In this document: positions 9,189 to 18,825 of the stretch, one piece after another
Layout: each line of letters starts with the position of its first letter
How positions within the stretch are numbered: the stretch's first letter is position 1
Source: Thiomicrorhabdus arctica DSM 13458
GTDB taxonomy: Bacteria; Pseudomonadota; Gammaproteobacteria; Thiomicrospirales; Thiomicrospiraceae
Assembly (NCBI RefSeq): GCF_000381085.1
Contig: NZ_KB905899.1
Location: forward strand, 1,426,001 to 1,490,000
Reading direction: 5' to 3'
Length of the DNA: 64,000 bases
Program-made: the position numbers and the translations under genes
Notes under the pieces: model-generated
Seen by the model: only the letters and a program-made list of their open reading frames with translations
What the model was told of the DNA's origin: nothing
Databases searched by the model: none

Positions 9189-10505
9189 ATGATGACCCCT
9201 AATGAAATTGTTCACAGTCTAGATGCCCATATTGTTGGCCAGGCAGAAGCCAAGCGTGCCGTTGCCATTGCTCTGCGTAATCGCTGGCGCCGTAACCAAC
9301 TGCCCGAAGCCTTACGCCAAGAAGTCACGCCCAAAAACATTTTAATGATTGGACCCACAGGGGTCGGTAAAACTGAAATTGCTCGTCGGCTGGCAAAATT
9401 AACCAATGCCCCCTTCTTAAAGATTGAAGCGACAAAATTTACTGAAGTTGGTTATGTCGGTCGCGACGTCGACTCGATTATTCGTGACTTAGTCGAAAAC
9501 GCCATGAAAATTACCCGTGAACACGCGATGAAAAGTGTGCAACGCAAAGCCGAAGACACGGCTGAAGAACGCATATTGGACATTTTATTACCGCCTGCAC
9601 GAGGTCGAGAGGAGGAGAGTCATGGCACTATGGCTGAAACTCGTCAGAAATTTCGTAAGCGTTTGCGTGAAGGTGACTTGGATGATAAAGAGATTGAATT
9701 AGACTTAAGTGCCGCGCCTGCGCATGTTGAAATCATGGGCGCACCTGGCATGGAAGAGATGACACAACAACTTCAAGGTATGTTTGAAGGTTTAGGGCAA
9801 ACTAAAAAAGAGAAGCGTAAATTATCGATTAAAAATGCCCTAAAAGCCTTGATTGAAGAAGAAGCCTCGCGCCTCGTAAAAGATGAAGACATTAAAGCCC
9901 TGGCGATTGAAAATGTCGAGCAAAACGGCATTGTCTTTATTGATGAAATCGATAAAGTGGCCAAAGGCAATGAAAATAGCGGAGGGGTCTCCCGTGAAGG
10001 TGTGCAACGCGACTTACTGCCATTGATAGAAGGTTGTACTGTTTCGACAAAATATGGCACGATTAAAACGGATCATATTTTATTTATTGCATCTGGTGCG
10101 TTCCATGTTGCCAAACCTTCTGACCTTATTCCAGAACTACAAGGTCGCTTACCGATTCGAGTTGAACTGAAGTCTTTACGAGTAGAAGACTTTGTCCGCA
10201 TTCTCACTGAACCAACCGCTTCTTTAACACGTCAAGCCATCGCTCTGTTAAAAACAGAAGGGGTTGATTTAAGGTTTACCGACGCGGGCATTCAACGTTT
10301 GGCGCAAATTGCCTTTGACGTCAATGAAGGCACCGAGAACATTGGTGCGCGTCGTTTACACACGGTATTGGAACGTTTACTAGAAGAGATATCATTTGAT
10401 GCACCCAACATGTCTGGCACACAGGTAGAGATTACCGCTGAGTTTGTTGAAGAACGCCTAGGCGAATTGGCTGTGAATCAAGATTTATCACAGTACATTC
10501 TGTAA
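9189..10505 (+). CDS. hslU: HslU ATPase (ClpY), unfoldase of HslUV
   Basis: AAA+ unfoldase that feeds substrates to HslV. The 438-aa protein opens with [20 protein letters not shown], has Walker [17 protein letters not shown], the pore motif [10 protein letters not shown], an I-domain (about residues 110-240), Walker B VFIDEIDK and sensor region [23 protein letters not shown]. The C-terminus ends in LSQYIL, the tail that docks into HslV. Two ATGs are adjacent (9189 and 9192), with AAGGA upstream. It is followed by DUF971 and ubiE on the same strand. No consensus heat-shock promoter was seen upstream. Confidence 0.97.
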   Translation: MMTPNEIVHSLDAHIVGQAEAKRAVAIALRNRWRRNQLPEALRQEVTPKNILMIGPTGVGKTEIARRLAKLTNAPFLKIEATKFTEVGYVGRDVDSIIRDLVENAMKITREHAMKSVQRKAEDTAEERILDILLPPARGREEESHGTMAETRQKFRKRLREGDLDDKEIELDLSAAPAHVEIMGAPGMEEMTQQLQGMFEGLGQTKKEKRKLSIKNALKALIEEEASRLVKDEDIKALAIENVEQNGIVFIDEIDKVAKGNENSGGVSREGVQRDLLPLIEGCTVSTKYGTIKTDHILFIASGAFHVAKPSDLIPELQGRLPIRVELKSLRVEDFVRILTEPTASLTRQAIALLKTEGVDLRFTDAGIQRLAQIAFDVNEGTENIGARRLHTVLERLLEEISFDAPNMSGTQVEITAEFVEERLGELAVNQDLSQYIL

Positions 10506-10561
10506 CAGACGTCTTCTAATAGATAAATCGCTGAAACACTAAAAAAGAGTAGCTGAACAGT

Positions 10562-10951
10562 ATGACAACGACTCCAAACCTAACCGAACTAAAATTACAC
10601 CAAGTTTCGCGCAAACTCGAGATTCATTTCGACAGTGGTGAGACCTTTGAGTTAAGCTGTGAATATCTGCGTGTTTATTCACAATCCGCTGATGTCACAG
10701 GTCATGCGCCAGGCCAAGAAGTTCTGCAGGTTGGTAAGCAAGATGTGTCAATTGAAGACATCACGCCAGTCGGAAACTATGCCGTAAAACTACACTTTAG
10801 CGATGGTCATGACAGCGGTATTTATACTTGGAAACGGTTGTATGACCTCGGTAAAAACCAACAAGACTACTGGGTCGATTATCTACGCCGCTTAATGCGT
10901 GCTGGCCATCAACATCCTGAGTTAGATAAACTCAAACAAGAGAATCGTTAA
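10562..10951 (+). CDS. DUF971 (GBBH-like N-terminal domain) protein
   Basis: 129-aa protein consisting of one DUF971 domain, related to the N-terminal zinc-binding region of gamma-butyrobetaine hydroxylases but without the oxygenase part. Motifs seen are LELSCEYLRVYSPSA-like ELSCEYLRVYSQSADVTG and the C-terminal SDGHDSGIYTWKRLYDLG. It lies 56 bp after hslU and 44 bp before ubiE; this hslU-DUF971-ubiE order recurs in gammaproteobacteria. A role in iron-sulfur or cofactor handling has been suggested for the domain, but nothing in this sequence proves it. Confidence 0.88.
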   Translation: MTTTPNLTELKLHQVSRKLEIHFDSGETFELSCEYLRVYSQSADVTGHAPGQEVLQVGKQDVSIEDITPVGNYAVKLHFSDGHDSGIYTWKRLYDLGKNQQDYWVDYLRRLMRAGHQHPELDKLKQENR

Positions 10952-10995
10952 GCATTGCTGAATACGAATCAAAACGTAACTAAAGAGTTCAGATT

Positions 10996-11748
10996 ATGAG
11001 TCAAAACAAACCAACCATCGATTTCGGTTTTGCGGAAGTTCCGTTAGAAGAAAAAGTCAAAAAGGTCAAAGGCGTATTTGACTCAGTCTCAAGTAATTAC
11101 GACATAATGAACGATGTTATGTCGATGGGAGTACACCGTCTATGGAAACGCCACACTATTGAACTCAGCGGCATACGCCCTGGTAATGTAGTATTGGATT
11201 TAGCGGGAGGTACCGGTGATTTAACCAAAGAATTTGCCAAACGCGTCGGTAAAACGGGGCGTGTGGTGTTAGCGGATATTAACGAAAGCATGGTGCGTGT
11301 TGGCCGTGATCGTTTAATTAATGCAGGCATCGCGGGTAATGTTGAATACACCATTACCAATGCCGAAGCCTTAGCATTCCCAGACAATACCTTTGATGTG
11401 TGCACCATCGCTTTCGGTCTGCGTAACGTCACCAATAAAGACAAAGCACTTGAAGAACTTTACCGCGTCTTAAAGCCTGGCGGCCAGCTAATGATTTTAG
11501 AGTTTTCTAAAGTCACACAGCCGCTGTTAGCGAAGTTCTATGATTTTTATTCCTTTAATATACTGCCTAAAATGGGCAAATTAATTGCCAATGATGAAGA
11601 CAGTTACCAGTATTTAGCCGAGTCGATTCGTATGCATCCAGATCAAGAAACCCTTAAGCAGATGATGTTAGATGCCGGATTTGATAAGGTGGAATATCTA
11701 AACATGTCCGAGGGGATAGTGGCCTTACACAGAGGCTGGAAGTACTAA
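10996..11748 (+). CDS. ubiE: Ubiquinone/menaquinone C-methyltransferase UbiE
   Basis: SAM-dependent C-methyltransferase of ubiquinone (and, where present, menaquinone) biosynthesis. The 250-aa sequence has the UbiE signatures [18 protein letters not shown] and the SAM loop [18 protein letters not shown], then [20 protein letters not shown] and LEFSK. ubiJ and ubiB follow, the standard ubiE-ubiJ-ubiB cluster. The 164-bp gap before ubiJ has a loose inverted repeat (about 11764-11847, CTTAAAACCCGG versus CCCGGCTTTAAG) of unclear meaning. Confidence 0.96.
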   Translation: MSQNKPTIDFGFAEVPLEEKVKKVKGVFDSVSSNYDIMNDVMSMGVHRLWKRHTIELSGIRPGNVVLDLAGGTGDLTKEFAKRVGKTGRVVLADINESMVRVGRDRLINAGIAGNVEYTITNAEALAFPDNTFDVCTIAFGLRNVTNKDKALEELYRVLKPGGQLMILEFSKVTQPLLAKFYDFYSFNILPKMGKLIANDEDSYQYLAESIRMHPDQETLKQMMLDAGFDKVEYLNMSEGIVALHRGWKY

Positions 11749-11912
11749 TAGTCCAGACAAGCCCTTAAAACCCGGAACCTCTTCGTTAGAAACGGTCGAG
11801 TACATTTGTACACTCCCTTTTTCAGCCTCGACTTCCCGGCTTTAAGAGCTTTCTGAATCTATTAACCTTATCAATCTATTACGTTATCAAACCTTACGAC
11901 AAGAGTTTAACT

Positions 11913-12518
11913 ATGAGCAAACAACCAGGCCTGGTGAATATTTCTTTATCGAAAACCATTGAATCGGTTTTAAATACGGCTATTCGTTTAGATGAAGAGC
12001 AAGGGCAAGCTTTTAAAGGATTGGAAGATAAGGTGATTAAGGTCACTTTGACGCCGGTCACCTCGCCTGTGTATTTTTTGTTTACCAGCTATATGGTCAG
12101 CGTGCAAAATCAGTTGACTGGCGAGCCTGATGCCGCTTTAGAATGTACTTTGTTTGATTTCATGAGCTTGCCGTTAAACCGAACGTTACCCACGAGTTTG
12201 ATGGAAGGTGATACCGACCTTGCTATGCAATTTATCGACGGGCTTTGCGGCCTAGATATTGATTGGGAAGAGCACCTGTCGCATTATACGGGCGATTTAG
12301 TTGCTTTTAAAATCGGCCATGGCATTCGCAGTTTTTTTGAACAAAAACAAACCACCAAAAACAACCTTGGCGAAACAGTTAAAGAGTATCTACAGTTTGA
12401 GATTAATGCCTTACCAACTCAAAGCCAAGTGAAACGCTTTGTACAGCAAGTGCAACAAACCCAGGATGAAATTGACCAGTTGGCTTTACGCATTGAGGCC
12501 TTGCTCACAAAAACATGA
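11913..12518 (+). CDS. ubiJ: Ubiquinone biosynthesis accessory factor UbiJ (SCP2 domain)
   Basis: SCP2-type lipid-binding accessory protein of the soluble ubiquinone-synthesis complex, partner of UbiK. The 201-aa product has an N-terminal SCP2-like domain (about residues 15-115), a hydrophilic middle and a C-terminal coiled coil (LEINALPTQSQV...VQQTQDEIDQLALRIEALL). Identity rests on position between ubiE and ubiB and on this architecture, because sequence conservation of UbiJ is low. The fourth to seventh codons (PGLV) are encoded by an exact copy of the repeated palindrome at 11924-11935, close to the translation start. Confidence 0.85.
   Translation: MSKQPGLVNISLSKTIESVLNTAIRLDEEQGQAFKGLEDKVIKVTLTPVTSPVYFLFTSYMVSVQNQLTGEPDAALECTLFDFMSLPLNRTLPTSLMEGDTDLAMQFIDGLCGLDIDWEEHLSHYTGDLVAFKIGHGIRSFFEQKQTTKNNLGETVKEYLQFEINALPTQSQVKRFVQQVQQTQDEIDQLALRIEALLTKT
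11924..11935. repeat. Repeated palindrome ACCAGGCCTGGT at the start of ubiJ
   Basis: Exact 12-bp copy beginning 11 bases after the ubiJ ATG and encoding Pro-Gly-Leu-Val. This close to the start it could affect initiation by local RNA pairing. Confidence 0.9.
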
Positions 12519-12589
12519 CACCACACTTAAAAACCATTTAGCCGTCCTCTTAACCAGACATTTAACTAGATACTAAAAGATTATTCAGC

Positions 12590-14212
12590 ATGAAGCCAAT
12601 TAAACAATTTTTCCGCATGATTAAGATCAATCGCGTTTTAACCTATTATCAAATCGATAAGATGGTTTTAACCGAGACCAAATATAGCTGGTTAATATGG
12701 CTGAATCTTATTTTTCCGTGGAACTGGCGTAAAAAATCCGTTGCTGGCCGGGGTGAACAAATCCGTCTGGCACTGGAAGAACTTGGCCCTATTTTCATTA
12801 AATTGGGTCAAGCACTCTCTACACGTAAAGATCTCTTGCCCCACGACATTTCGATAGAGTTGGTTAAATTGCAGGACGACTGTCCGCCATTTGATGAAGT
12901 ACATTCGAAACAGTTGATTGAAGAAGGGCTGAAACAAACAGTCGAAGAGGCGTTTGCCGAATTCGATCCGATTCCGATGGCATCCGCGTCTATTGCGCAA
13001 GTTCATGCCGCAACCCTTCACACCGGTACAAAAGTCATTGTTAAGGTCGTCAGGCCAGACATCAAACCCATCATCGAACAAGATGTCGCCATTATGTTTG
13101 GTCTCGCCAAATTGTTTGAAGCGGCTGTGCAAATCGCTAAACGCCTCCACCCGGTCGAAGTGGTTGCTGAGTTTGAAAAAACCATTCTTGATGAACTCGA
13201 CATGATGCGCGAAGCCGCCAATGCCACTCAGCTTAGACGTAACTTTGAAGACTCTGATCTGCTTTATGTCCCTGAAATCTATTGGTCACACACCAGTCAA
13301 AGCGTAATGACTATGGAACGTATCTACGGGATTCGCATCAGTGAGACTGAAAAATTGATCGAAGCCGGAATCGATTTAACAGATCTATCGGCAAAAGGTG
13401 TCGTCATCTTCTTTACCCAAGTCTTTAAGCACAACTTTTTTCATGCCGATATGCATCCCGGCAATATCTTTGTTCTGCCAGATGGCCGTTATGCCGCCAT
13501 CGACTTCGGCATTATGGGTACGCTGGCGCCGGATGACCAACGTTACTTGGCAGAGAACTTTTTAGCGTTCTTTAATCGTGATTATCTGCGTGTCTCTGAA
13601 CTGCACATTGAATCTGAATGGGTACCAAAAGGCACGCGTGTTAACGAGTTTGAATCGGCGATTCGTTCTGTCTGCGAACCTATCTGGGATCGCCCGCTCA
13701 AAGACATCTCTTTCGGTTTAGTGTTAATGCGCCTTTTCCAAACCGCTCGTCGTTTTGGCATGGAAGTTCAACCACAGTTGGTATTGCTGCAAAAAACCCT
13801 GTTGAACATTGAAGGTTTGGGGCGACAGTTAGATGATGAACTCGATCTTTGGGATACCGCTAAACCTTTCTTAGAAGATTGGATGCAAGAGCGAGTGGGT
13901 CCAAAAGGTCTGGTCAAAAACATTAAAGCGAATCTGCCTTTCTGGATTGAACAAGCTCCCGAATTGCCTGGGTTACTGCATGCCAGTTTAAACAAACTAG
14001 CGCACATCGACATACATCAACAATCAGATCAGATCGCTCGGTTAGAGAAACAGATTGAAGCGCAAACGACCGCTCAGCGTAATCGCACTATTGGCGTACT
14101 GATTATCCTATTTGCATTGTTACCAGGCCTGGTCAATCAAGAGTGGATTAATGAAAGTTGGTTACAAGTCGTACTGGTCGTTTTCGGGGCTTACTTTATT
14201 ATTAAAAAGTAA
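12590..14212 (+). CDS. ubiB: Ubiquinone biosynthesis protein kinase-like UbiB
   Basis: Atypical ADCK/ABC1-family kinase or ATPase required for ubiquinone biosynthesis. The 540-aa protein shows the KxGQ motif in FIKLGQALSTRKDLLP, the alanine-rich loop PMASASIAQVHAA, Lys in KVIVKVVRP, the HPGN motif in HADMHPGNIFV and IDFGIMG in place of DFG. Two hydrophobic C-terminal segments (about residues 498-538, IGVLIILFALLPGLV and LQVVLVVFGAYFII) anchor it in the inner membrane. A palindrome copy at 14122-14133 encodes PGLV inside the first of these. It is the last gene of ubiE-ubiJ-ubiB. Confidence 0.96.
   Translation: MKPIKQFFRMIKINRVLTYYQIDKMVLTETKYSWLIWLNLIFPWNWRKKSVAGRGEQIRLALEELGPIFIKLGQALSTRKDLLPHDISIELVKLQDDCPPFDEVHSKQLIEEGLKQTVEEAFAEFDPIPMASASIAQVHAATLHTGTKVIVKVVRPDIKPIIEQDVAIMFGLAKLFEAAVQIAKRLHPVEVVAEFEKTILDELDMMREAANATQLRRNFEDSDLLYVPEIYWSHTSQSVMTMERIYGIRISETEKLIEAGIDLTDLSAKGVVIFFTQVFKHNFFHADMHPGNIFVLPDGRYAAIDFGIMGTLAPDDQRYLAENFLAFFNRDYLRVSELHIESEWVPKGTRVNEFESAIRSVCEPIWDRPLKDISFGLVLMRLFQTARRFGMEVQPQLVLLQKTLLNIEGLGRQLDDELDLWDTAKPFLEDWMQERVGPKGLVKNIKANLPFWIEQAPELPGLLHASLNKLAHIDIHQQSDQIARLEKQIEAQTTAQRNRTIGVLIILFALLPGLVNQEWINESWLQVVLVVFGAYFIIKK
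14122..14133. repeat. Repeated palindrome ACCAGGCCTGGT inside ubiB
   Basis: Exact copy, in frame as Pro-Gly-Leu-Val, within a C-terminal membrane segment. No gene or other element is seen in the following gap 14213-14504. Confidence 0.9.
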
Positions 14213-14504
14213 GCCCTCTAGAACAGTAAACTATTCAAGAAGCGTGTTCACCGCCCTTTTTTGAACCTTTTATCCATGCCAATTTTGATTTCAAGCCTGT
14301 AAATCCACTGCCGTGATAATGAACTATTCATGACTAAAGATTGAATGTTTACGTAGAGCGCTAGAAGCCATGCATAAACTATGGGACACTCTTTGAGCAT
14401 GATTGAATAGGTCAGCTAAACTTATGATTAGGATTGGATATACGTTTAAACATTTCTAACGAACATCTAACCGACAATAGGCTTTTCCTTAAAAAGGACT
14501 TTAA

Positions 14505-15155
14505 ATGAAAAAACTGCTCTTAATGACCTCGCTGCTGTTACTACTCAGTGCCTGTGCCAGCCCTTACCCACTTGGCATGGATGAAACTCAGTGGAATGCC
14601 CTCACAGTAGAGGAACGTCAAGCTTTACTACTGAAACAGCAACAGTACCGTGAAGAGCAACGCCTGGTACAAATGAAAGCCGATGCCGAAGCACGTAAGT
14701 TACGCATTCAACAAGAAATGGTTGAAAGTAGACGGCTTGAAAAACTCTACAATCATCCACAAGATGGCAATGTCATTATGGTTAATCTCTTAGGTGGCGA
14801 ATATCGTCATGGCAAGCGCAGTAAACGTCTGATGGAAGCCACATACCAAGTCGCTCGTGGTGAAACTAAACAAATTGAATTGATTCTAGAAGATACCAAG
14901 AAACACTACACTTCAACCGAAACCGCTTACTTAAGTTATGACGTAAATGGCAATGGGGTATATCTCTCTTTAGACAATCCAGGCTATAATTCAAGTAAGC
15001 GGATTGCTCTGTTGCGCGATGGCCACTGGCCATGCGGTTCAAATTACACCAAGAATTTACATGGCTCTTACGAGAAGTTAATCGGCGTTAAGGTTTTTGT
15101 GAAAGAGAGTGGTAGCCGTTGCCGCGGAAACCATCAGCCCTATCGTCGTTATTAA
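14505..15155 (+). CDS. Hypothetical lipoprotein with N-terminal coiled segment
   Basis: 216-aa predicted lipoprotein. The start MKKLLLMTSLLLLLSAC gives a clear lipobox (LSAC, Cys17), so the mature protein is lipid-anchored, probably at the outer membrane. Residues 18-80 are hydrophilic and helical (YPLGMDETQWNALTVEER followed by a Gln- and Glu-rich stretch), a pattern seen in other unassigned gammaproteobacterial lipoproteins. The C-terminal half is likely beta-rich and has two Cys (near residues 175 and 206) that could form a disulfide. The ribosome-binding site AAAAAGGAC is strong. A secreted thioredoxin-fold gene follows 87 bp later on the same strand. I do not recognise a function. Confidence 0.75.
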   Translation: MKKLLLMTSLLLLLSACASPYPLGMDETQWNALTVEERQALLLKQQQYREEQRLVQMKADAEARKLRIQQEMVESRRLEKLYNHPQDGNVIMVNLLGGEYRHGKRSKRLMEATYQVARGETKQIELILEDTKKHYTSTETAYLSYDVNGNGVYLSLDNPGYNSSKRIALLRDGHWPCGSNYTKNLHGSYEKLIGVKVFVKESGSRCRGNHQPYRRY

Positions 15156-15242
15156 TATCAAACCAAGTGCGTGTTGCCTTTAAAGACACACGTCATAAAT
15201 CGGTGAAACTAGACCCTCTAGGAGTAGCAACCAAGGATCATT

Positions 15243-15773
15243 ATGAACAGACAACTCAACACTCTCCTAATCTCCACTATACTTGCGTTCACAACTTTAC
15301 AAGCCCACGCCAGCGAGTATTTGCCGCTCGCTGTAGACTTACAAAAAACCGCCGTTGTCGCTGAAAATAATAAAGTGCCAATTGTTATTTTTGCGACGGC
15401 GACTTGGTGTAACTACTGCAAGAAATTGGAAGAAAACATTCTCGAGCCATTGTTTGTGACTACCGATTTAGAAAAGTATGGTGCGTTTAAGCAACTGTTA
15501 TTGGATAAAGCTCATTGGATGATGAAAGATTTTGCTGGCAATGATGTTGAGATGAAAACTTATGGCCCAAGCCTTGGCGTTAAAGTCGCACCAACGACAC
15601 TGTTTTTTAACAGCAAGGGCGAACAGATTGCCGACCCTATTATCGGCTTAACCCTAGAAGAGTTTTATCCAGGTAATTTAGAACGTTCGCTCAATCAGGC
15701 TCTAAAGGCTTTAGGCAACCCAAAACGCGTCGATATCTATAAAATGATCAACGAAAGCAAAGTAAACTATTGA
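15243..15773 (+). CDS. Periplasmic thioredoxin-fold protein with CNYC motif
   Basis: 176-aa secreted protein with a signal peptide (about residues 1-22, cleavage after AHA) and a thioredoxin-like domain. The redox motif is FATATWCNYCKKLEE and the cis-proline loop is VKVAPTTLFFN, consistent with the thioredoxin_7/SoxW-like group acting on periplasmic disulfides. CNYC is unusual next to the CGPC of thioredoxin and the CPYC or CGYC of related secreted proteins. A bidirectional terminator follows at 15841-15876. The partner substrate is unknown; the upstream lipoprotein with two Cys is one possibility by proximity only. Confidence 0.8.
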   Translation: MNRQLNTLLISTILAFTTLQAHASEYLPLAVDLQKTAVVAENNKVPIVIFATATWCNYCKKLEENILEPLFVTTDLEKYGAFKQLLLDKAHWMMKDFAGNDVEMKTYGPSLGVKVAPTTLFFNSKGEQIADPIIGLTLEEFYPGNLERSLNQALKALGNPKRVDIYKMINESKVNY

Positions 15774-15840
15774 ATCTATAACAATAGAATTCCAATAAAA
15801 GCTATGTTTATTCCTATCAAGACTTACCGTTGAAACAAAA

Positions 15841-15876
15841 AAAACCAGGTATCCAACTGAATACCTGGCTTTTTTG
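15841..15876. terminator. Bidirectional intrinsic terminator
   Basis: Stem CCAGGTAT (15845-15852) / ATACCTGG (15861-15868), with an A run on the left and T run on the right. It lies between the thioredoxin-fold gene (+) and the gene at 15984 (-), so it can serve both. It shares CCAGG with the repeated palindrome but is not a copy. Confidence 0.88.
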
Positions 15877-15983
15877 TTCACAGAACGTTCATGCGGCCCG
15901 CTAAAACATGATTCACGTGGAACACTCTTTGCTATCATCAAACAGACTTAAACCCTATCTTAACCAAAGCTAAAGAGTGGTTA

Positions 15984-16562
15984 CTAACGAGTTCGGTAAC
16001 GTGGTTCACTGAATAAAGGCACTGCATACTCAATGTCCTTATCATTTTCCAACGTTTCTAACAGCACATCATATGAAGTTGTCGGCTTCACATCAAATAT
16101 CGCCATACGTGGGTTTGGAAGTTGCGTCAGCATCTTAAAGCCATAAGTCGATTCCATCGTATACAAGTCTTCTTCTTGGTAAGTTTTAATAATCAAACTG
16201 CCTATAACCACCGCACTCGAACCAGATTGTTTATTCAATAACACAGGCATAAAGTCATAAACCTTACCCTCATATTCTCTCTGTAAAGGTGCACACGTTC
16301 CCGGCGAAAACCAAGACTTCGTGGTTTGATAAATATGCCAAGCACCGTTACGTTCCAGTAAGGTGAGTTCAAACTCTTTCGGTAACTGAGCAAGTGATAA
16401 CAAGCTAGCAATACGCTTTGGCTCAGGTTGGTAGGTCTGCGCGCCTGCCTTGGTAGCGACTTCAAAACAGGGCTCACCAAACGACCAGGCCTGGTAACTT
16501 ATCAATAGACCAAAAAACAGTATAAAGGCACGTAGTAGAGTTTTATTTTGATTAGTAAGCAT
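15984..16562 (-). CDS. Secreted propeptide-like protein, candidate external chaperone/inhibitor of the upstream subtilase
   Basis: 192-aa secreted protein (signal peptide about residues 1-29). The last 80 residues read like a subtilase propeptide: a beta-type start SSAVVIGSLIIKTY, a middle YGFKMLTQLPNPRMAIFDV, then a helix-to-strand end LLETLENDKDIEYAVPLF, matching the usual x-L-x-x-DPxVEYAEP pattern of I9-type prosegments. I chose the ATG at 16562, two bases after the stop of the subtilase gene; an upstream overlapping start (16592) gives a poorer signal peptide. Aeromonas sobria ASP, a kexin-like protease without a propeptide, needs a separately encoded chaperone (ORF2) just downstream; this pair has the same arrangement. 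Function is inference. Confidence 0.65.
   Translation of the reverse strand: MLTNQNKTLLRAFILFFGLLISYQAWSFGEPCFEVATKAGAQTYQPEPKRIASLLSLAQLPKEFELTLLERNGAWHIYQTTKSWFSPGTCAPLQREYEGKVYDFMPVLLNKQSGSSAVVIGSLIIKTYQEEDLYTMESTYGFKMLTQLPNPRMAIFDVKPTTSYDVLLETLENDKDIEYAVPLFSEPRYRTR
16484..16495. repeat. Repeated palindrome ACCAGGCCTGGT near the signal-peptide end of the chaperone-like gene
   Basis: Exact copy; on the reverse strand it encodes YQAWS near the predicted cleavage site. Confidence 0.9.
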
Positions 16563-16564
16563 AT

Positions 16565-18619
16565 TTAATGTCCATAAAATTTGAGTGACCATTTGGCCAG
16601 TTTACCAAGTCCAACGCCATCCACAGTATTATCTAAATCCCGGATGATAAGCTTCCAGTCTCCATTCATAGATTCACCATAGAACGCGTGACTGATTAAG
16701 CTTAAGCCTGTCATATCATAATGTGGTTGGTAGGCATTAAAAGGTGTTAACAAAATGCTTTCAGTACCTGCTGGTGACTTCAAAATGATTTGATAGTCGC
16801 TGATATCGATATTATGGCCCGCTGAACCATTTGTATTATTATCCAGCCCTTCAACAGTCAGAGTTAGAGTTACACTTTCAGCAACATTTGTTTGAACGAC
16901 ACTGGTTGTTTCAGTTAAGCCCACAGCACTGTTATCAGGAATGTTGTTACTAGTAGACAATATAAAGGGCCCTTTGGTAACCGTTTGCAATGCAGGTAAA
17001 GTGGTGGAGCCCGTTTTCCACTGCAATGCCATGGTGATGGCAGCATCAATATTTAACGCGCCAAATCCATAAGCATTACTATACTTATAACCTGCCACAT
17101 TCGTCACCCAACCCGACTCCAATGTCACATTAGTCGTGCCGACCAGTAACGTCTTACTAGAAAGTGTTGTATCAATTTGACGAGCCGTCGTTGCTAAAAT
17201 ATGTTTAATATCACGCCAGTTTAAAGCTGGGTTTGCTTCTAATAATAGCGCAACCGCCCCGCTGACCATTGGCGTGGCAGCTGAGGTGCCGTTGAAACCT
17301 GCAAAGTAATCACAATTAACATCGTAGCCAACTGTCGTTTTGTTATAACCACTACTACAGCCACTTTGATCCGTCGTCAATATAGAAGGTGAATCTCCGC
17401 CTGGTGCAGATAACCATAAAGCGGATCCTGTATTAGAATAACTGGCTCGAACATCATTCGCATTAAATGCCCCTATCACTATTTCGAAAGGCGAGGCATG
17501 TTCCGTTTCCATATTTACATTGTAGCAAGTTAAATTATTATCGATCGCTTGCTGACATTCTGTAGTGGTAAAAACGTTGCCTCCACCAAACTCATTACCC
17601 CCAGCTTTAACATAAATAGCCCCTTTCCCAGAACGCAGATTATTAGTTCCCCATTCCATGGCGCCAATTAAAGAGTCGTAGTAGGCTAATGCACTGCCGG
17701 TTGGTGTAAGGATAGCGTTACGACCATAGCTTTTATTGAAGATATCAACCTCAGTAGAGGTTAGCCCTGTAAACGTATCCGCGGATGGTTTATAACCAAG
17801 AGAGGCCAACTCTTCATTAAATTCTTGCGTGGCCAAAAAATTAAACCCCTTCAATTCAGCACTCGGAGCAACCCCCCAAATACCGATACCATTTCCACCA
17901 CGAGCGGCTGCTAAACCGGCGACACCCGTGCCATGATCCCCATTTGTATTAGTCGCTGTTGGGTCAAACAACCCTTTAGTGTTATTTGGGTAAGAAAAAT
18001 TATAAGAGCCATTCAACATTACATTCAAATTTAAATCAGCATGTAGTATCTCAAGCCCCGTATCAACAATGGCAATTTGAATTCCATTACCGGTATACCC
18101 TTGGGCATAGTCCAACACATTATTATTAGCAGGCACACTCCCCACTGCAAACACTCCAATATCTGCACCAGCAGTGCCAGATCCTGTAATGGTTGCTTGA
18201 CCCGTGTTCTTTAAATACCATTGATCACTGATTAATGGATCACTAAAAGCCTCTATTGGACTAATCAATAAGGTCACTATCGCATCATTAATGTCTCCAT
18301 TGATATCGGTCAAAGAATAAGTAAAAGTTACACTCCCCACAAATCCTTGGGCCGGATAATAGGTAAAACGGCCATTACTGTTGACGACAACACGCCCTTG
18401 AGCAGGATCAGTGGCCAATGCCCAGACATTTCCTCCATCAACACTAATTGTGTCGTTAGCACCTAAGTCCCCTTCAAAAGCGGCGTAGGAATCCAATGTA
18501 AACCGATCATCGGCAGCGACCGGTGCCGCATTATTCACAGACGAAGAAGAACCACCACCTCCGCAACTGGTGAGCATGAATAAAACCACAAGAACTGATA
18601 CATTTTTTGTAAACGACAT
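16565..18619 (-). CDS. Kexin-like subtilisin-family serine protease lipoprotein with P domain
   Basis: 684-aa S8 protease. From the ATG at 18619: lipobox LTSCGGGGSSSS (Cys19, so probably surface or outer-membrane anchored); an Ig/cadherin-like repeat (about residues 35-120, VTFTYSLTDINGD); the catalytic domain with Asp186 in IAIVDTGLEI, His229 in NGDHGTGVAG, oxyanion Asn342 in KAGGNEFGG and Ser446 in NGTSAATPMVSGA; then a proprotein-convertase P domain (about 545-684, GDWKLIIRDL...LAKWSLKFYGH). I see no I9 propeptide between the Ig-like part and the catalytic domain, although most secreted S8 enzymes need one. The next gene starts two bases after the stop and may supply that role in trans. 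Confidence 0.88.
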   Translation of the reverse strand: MSFTKNVSVLVVLFMLTSCGGGGSSSSVNNAAPVAADDRFTLDSYAAFEGDLGANDTISVDGGNVWALATDPAQGRVVVNSNGRFTYYPAQGFVGSVTFTYSLTDINGDINDAIVTLLISPIEAFSDPLISDQWYLKNTGQATITGSGTAGADIGVFAVGSVPANNNVLDYAQGYTGNGIQIAIVDTGLEILHADLNLNVMLNGSYNFSYPNNTKGLFDPTATNTNGDHGTGVAGLAAARGGNGIGIWGVAPSAELKGFNFLATQEFNEELASLGYKPSADTFTGLTSTEVDIFNKSYGRNAILTPTGSALAYYDSLIGAMEWGTNNLRSGKGAIYVKAGGNEFGGGNVFTTTECQQAIDNNLTCYNVNMETEHASPFEIVIGAFNANDVRASYSNTGSALWLSAPGGDSPSILTTDQSGCSSGYNKTTVGYDVNCDYFAGFNGTSAATPMVSGAVALLLEANPALNWRDIKHILATTARQIDTTLSSKTLLVGTTNVTLESGWVTNVAGYKYSNAYGFGALNIDAAITMALQWKTGSTTLPALQTVTKGPFILSTSNNIPDNSAVGLTETTSVVQTNVAESVTLTLTVEGLDNNTNGSAGHNIDISDYQIILKSPAGTESILLTPFNAYQPHYDMTGLSLISHAFYGESMNGDWKLIIRDLDNTVDGVGLGKLAKWSLKFYGH

Positions 18620-18825
18620 TACGGGACCAATCAATCATCAGAAATAGTCAAAAAGAATGAGAACATTACAACACGATACAGCTGAGTAAAGAGAGCTCAT
18701 TTAAAGACACTTATACATTCTAAACGAAACAATATTATCAGCACAGCACTAACTCTGATTATTAAGACTTAAGCAAAGAGGATATCGAATAAAATAGATG
18801 AATGAAGGCAATAATGGTTGAAACG

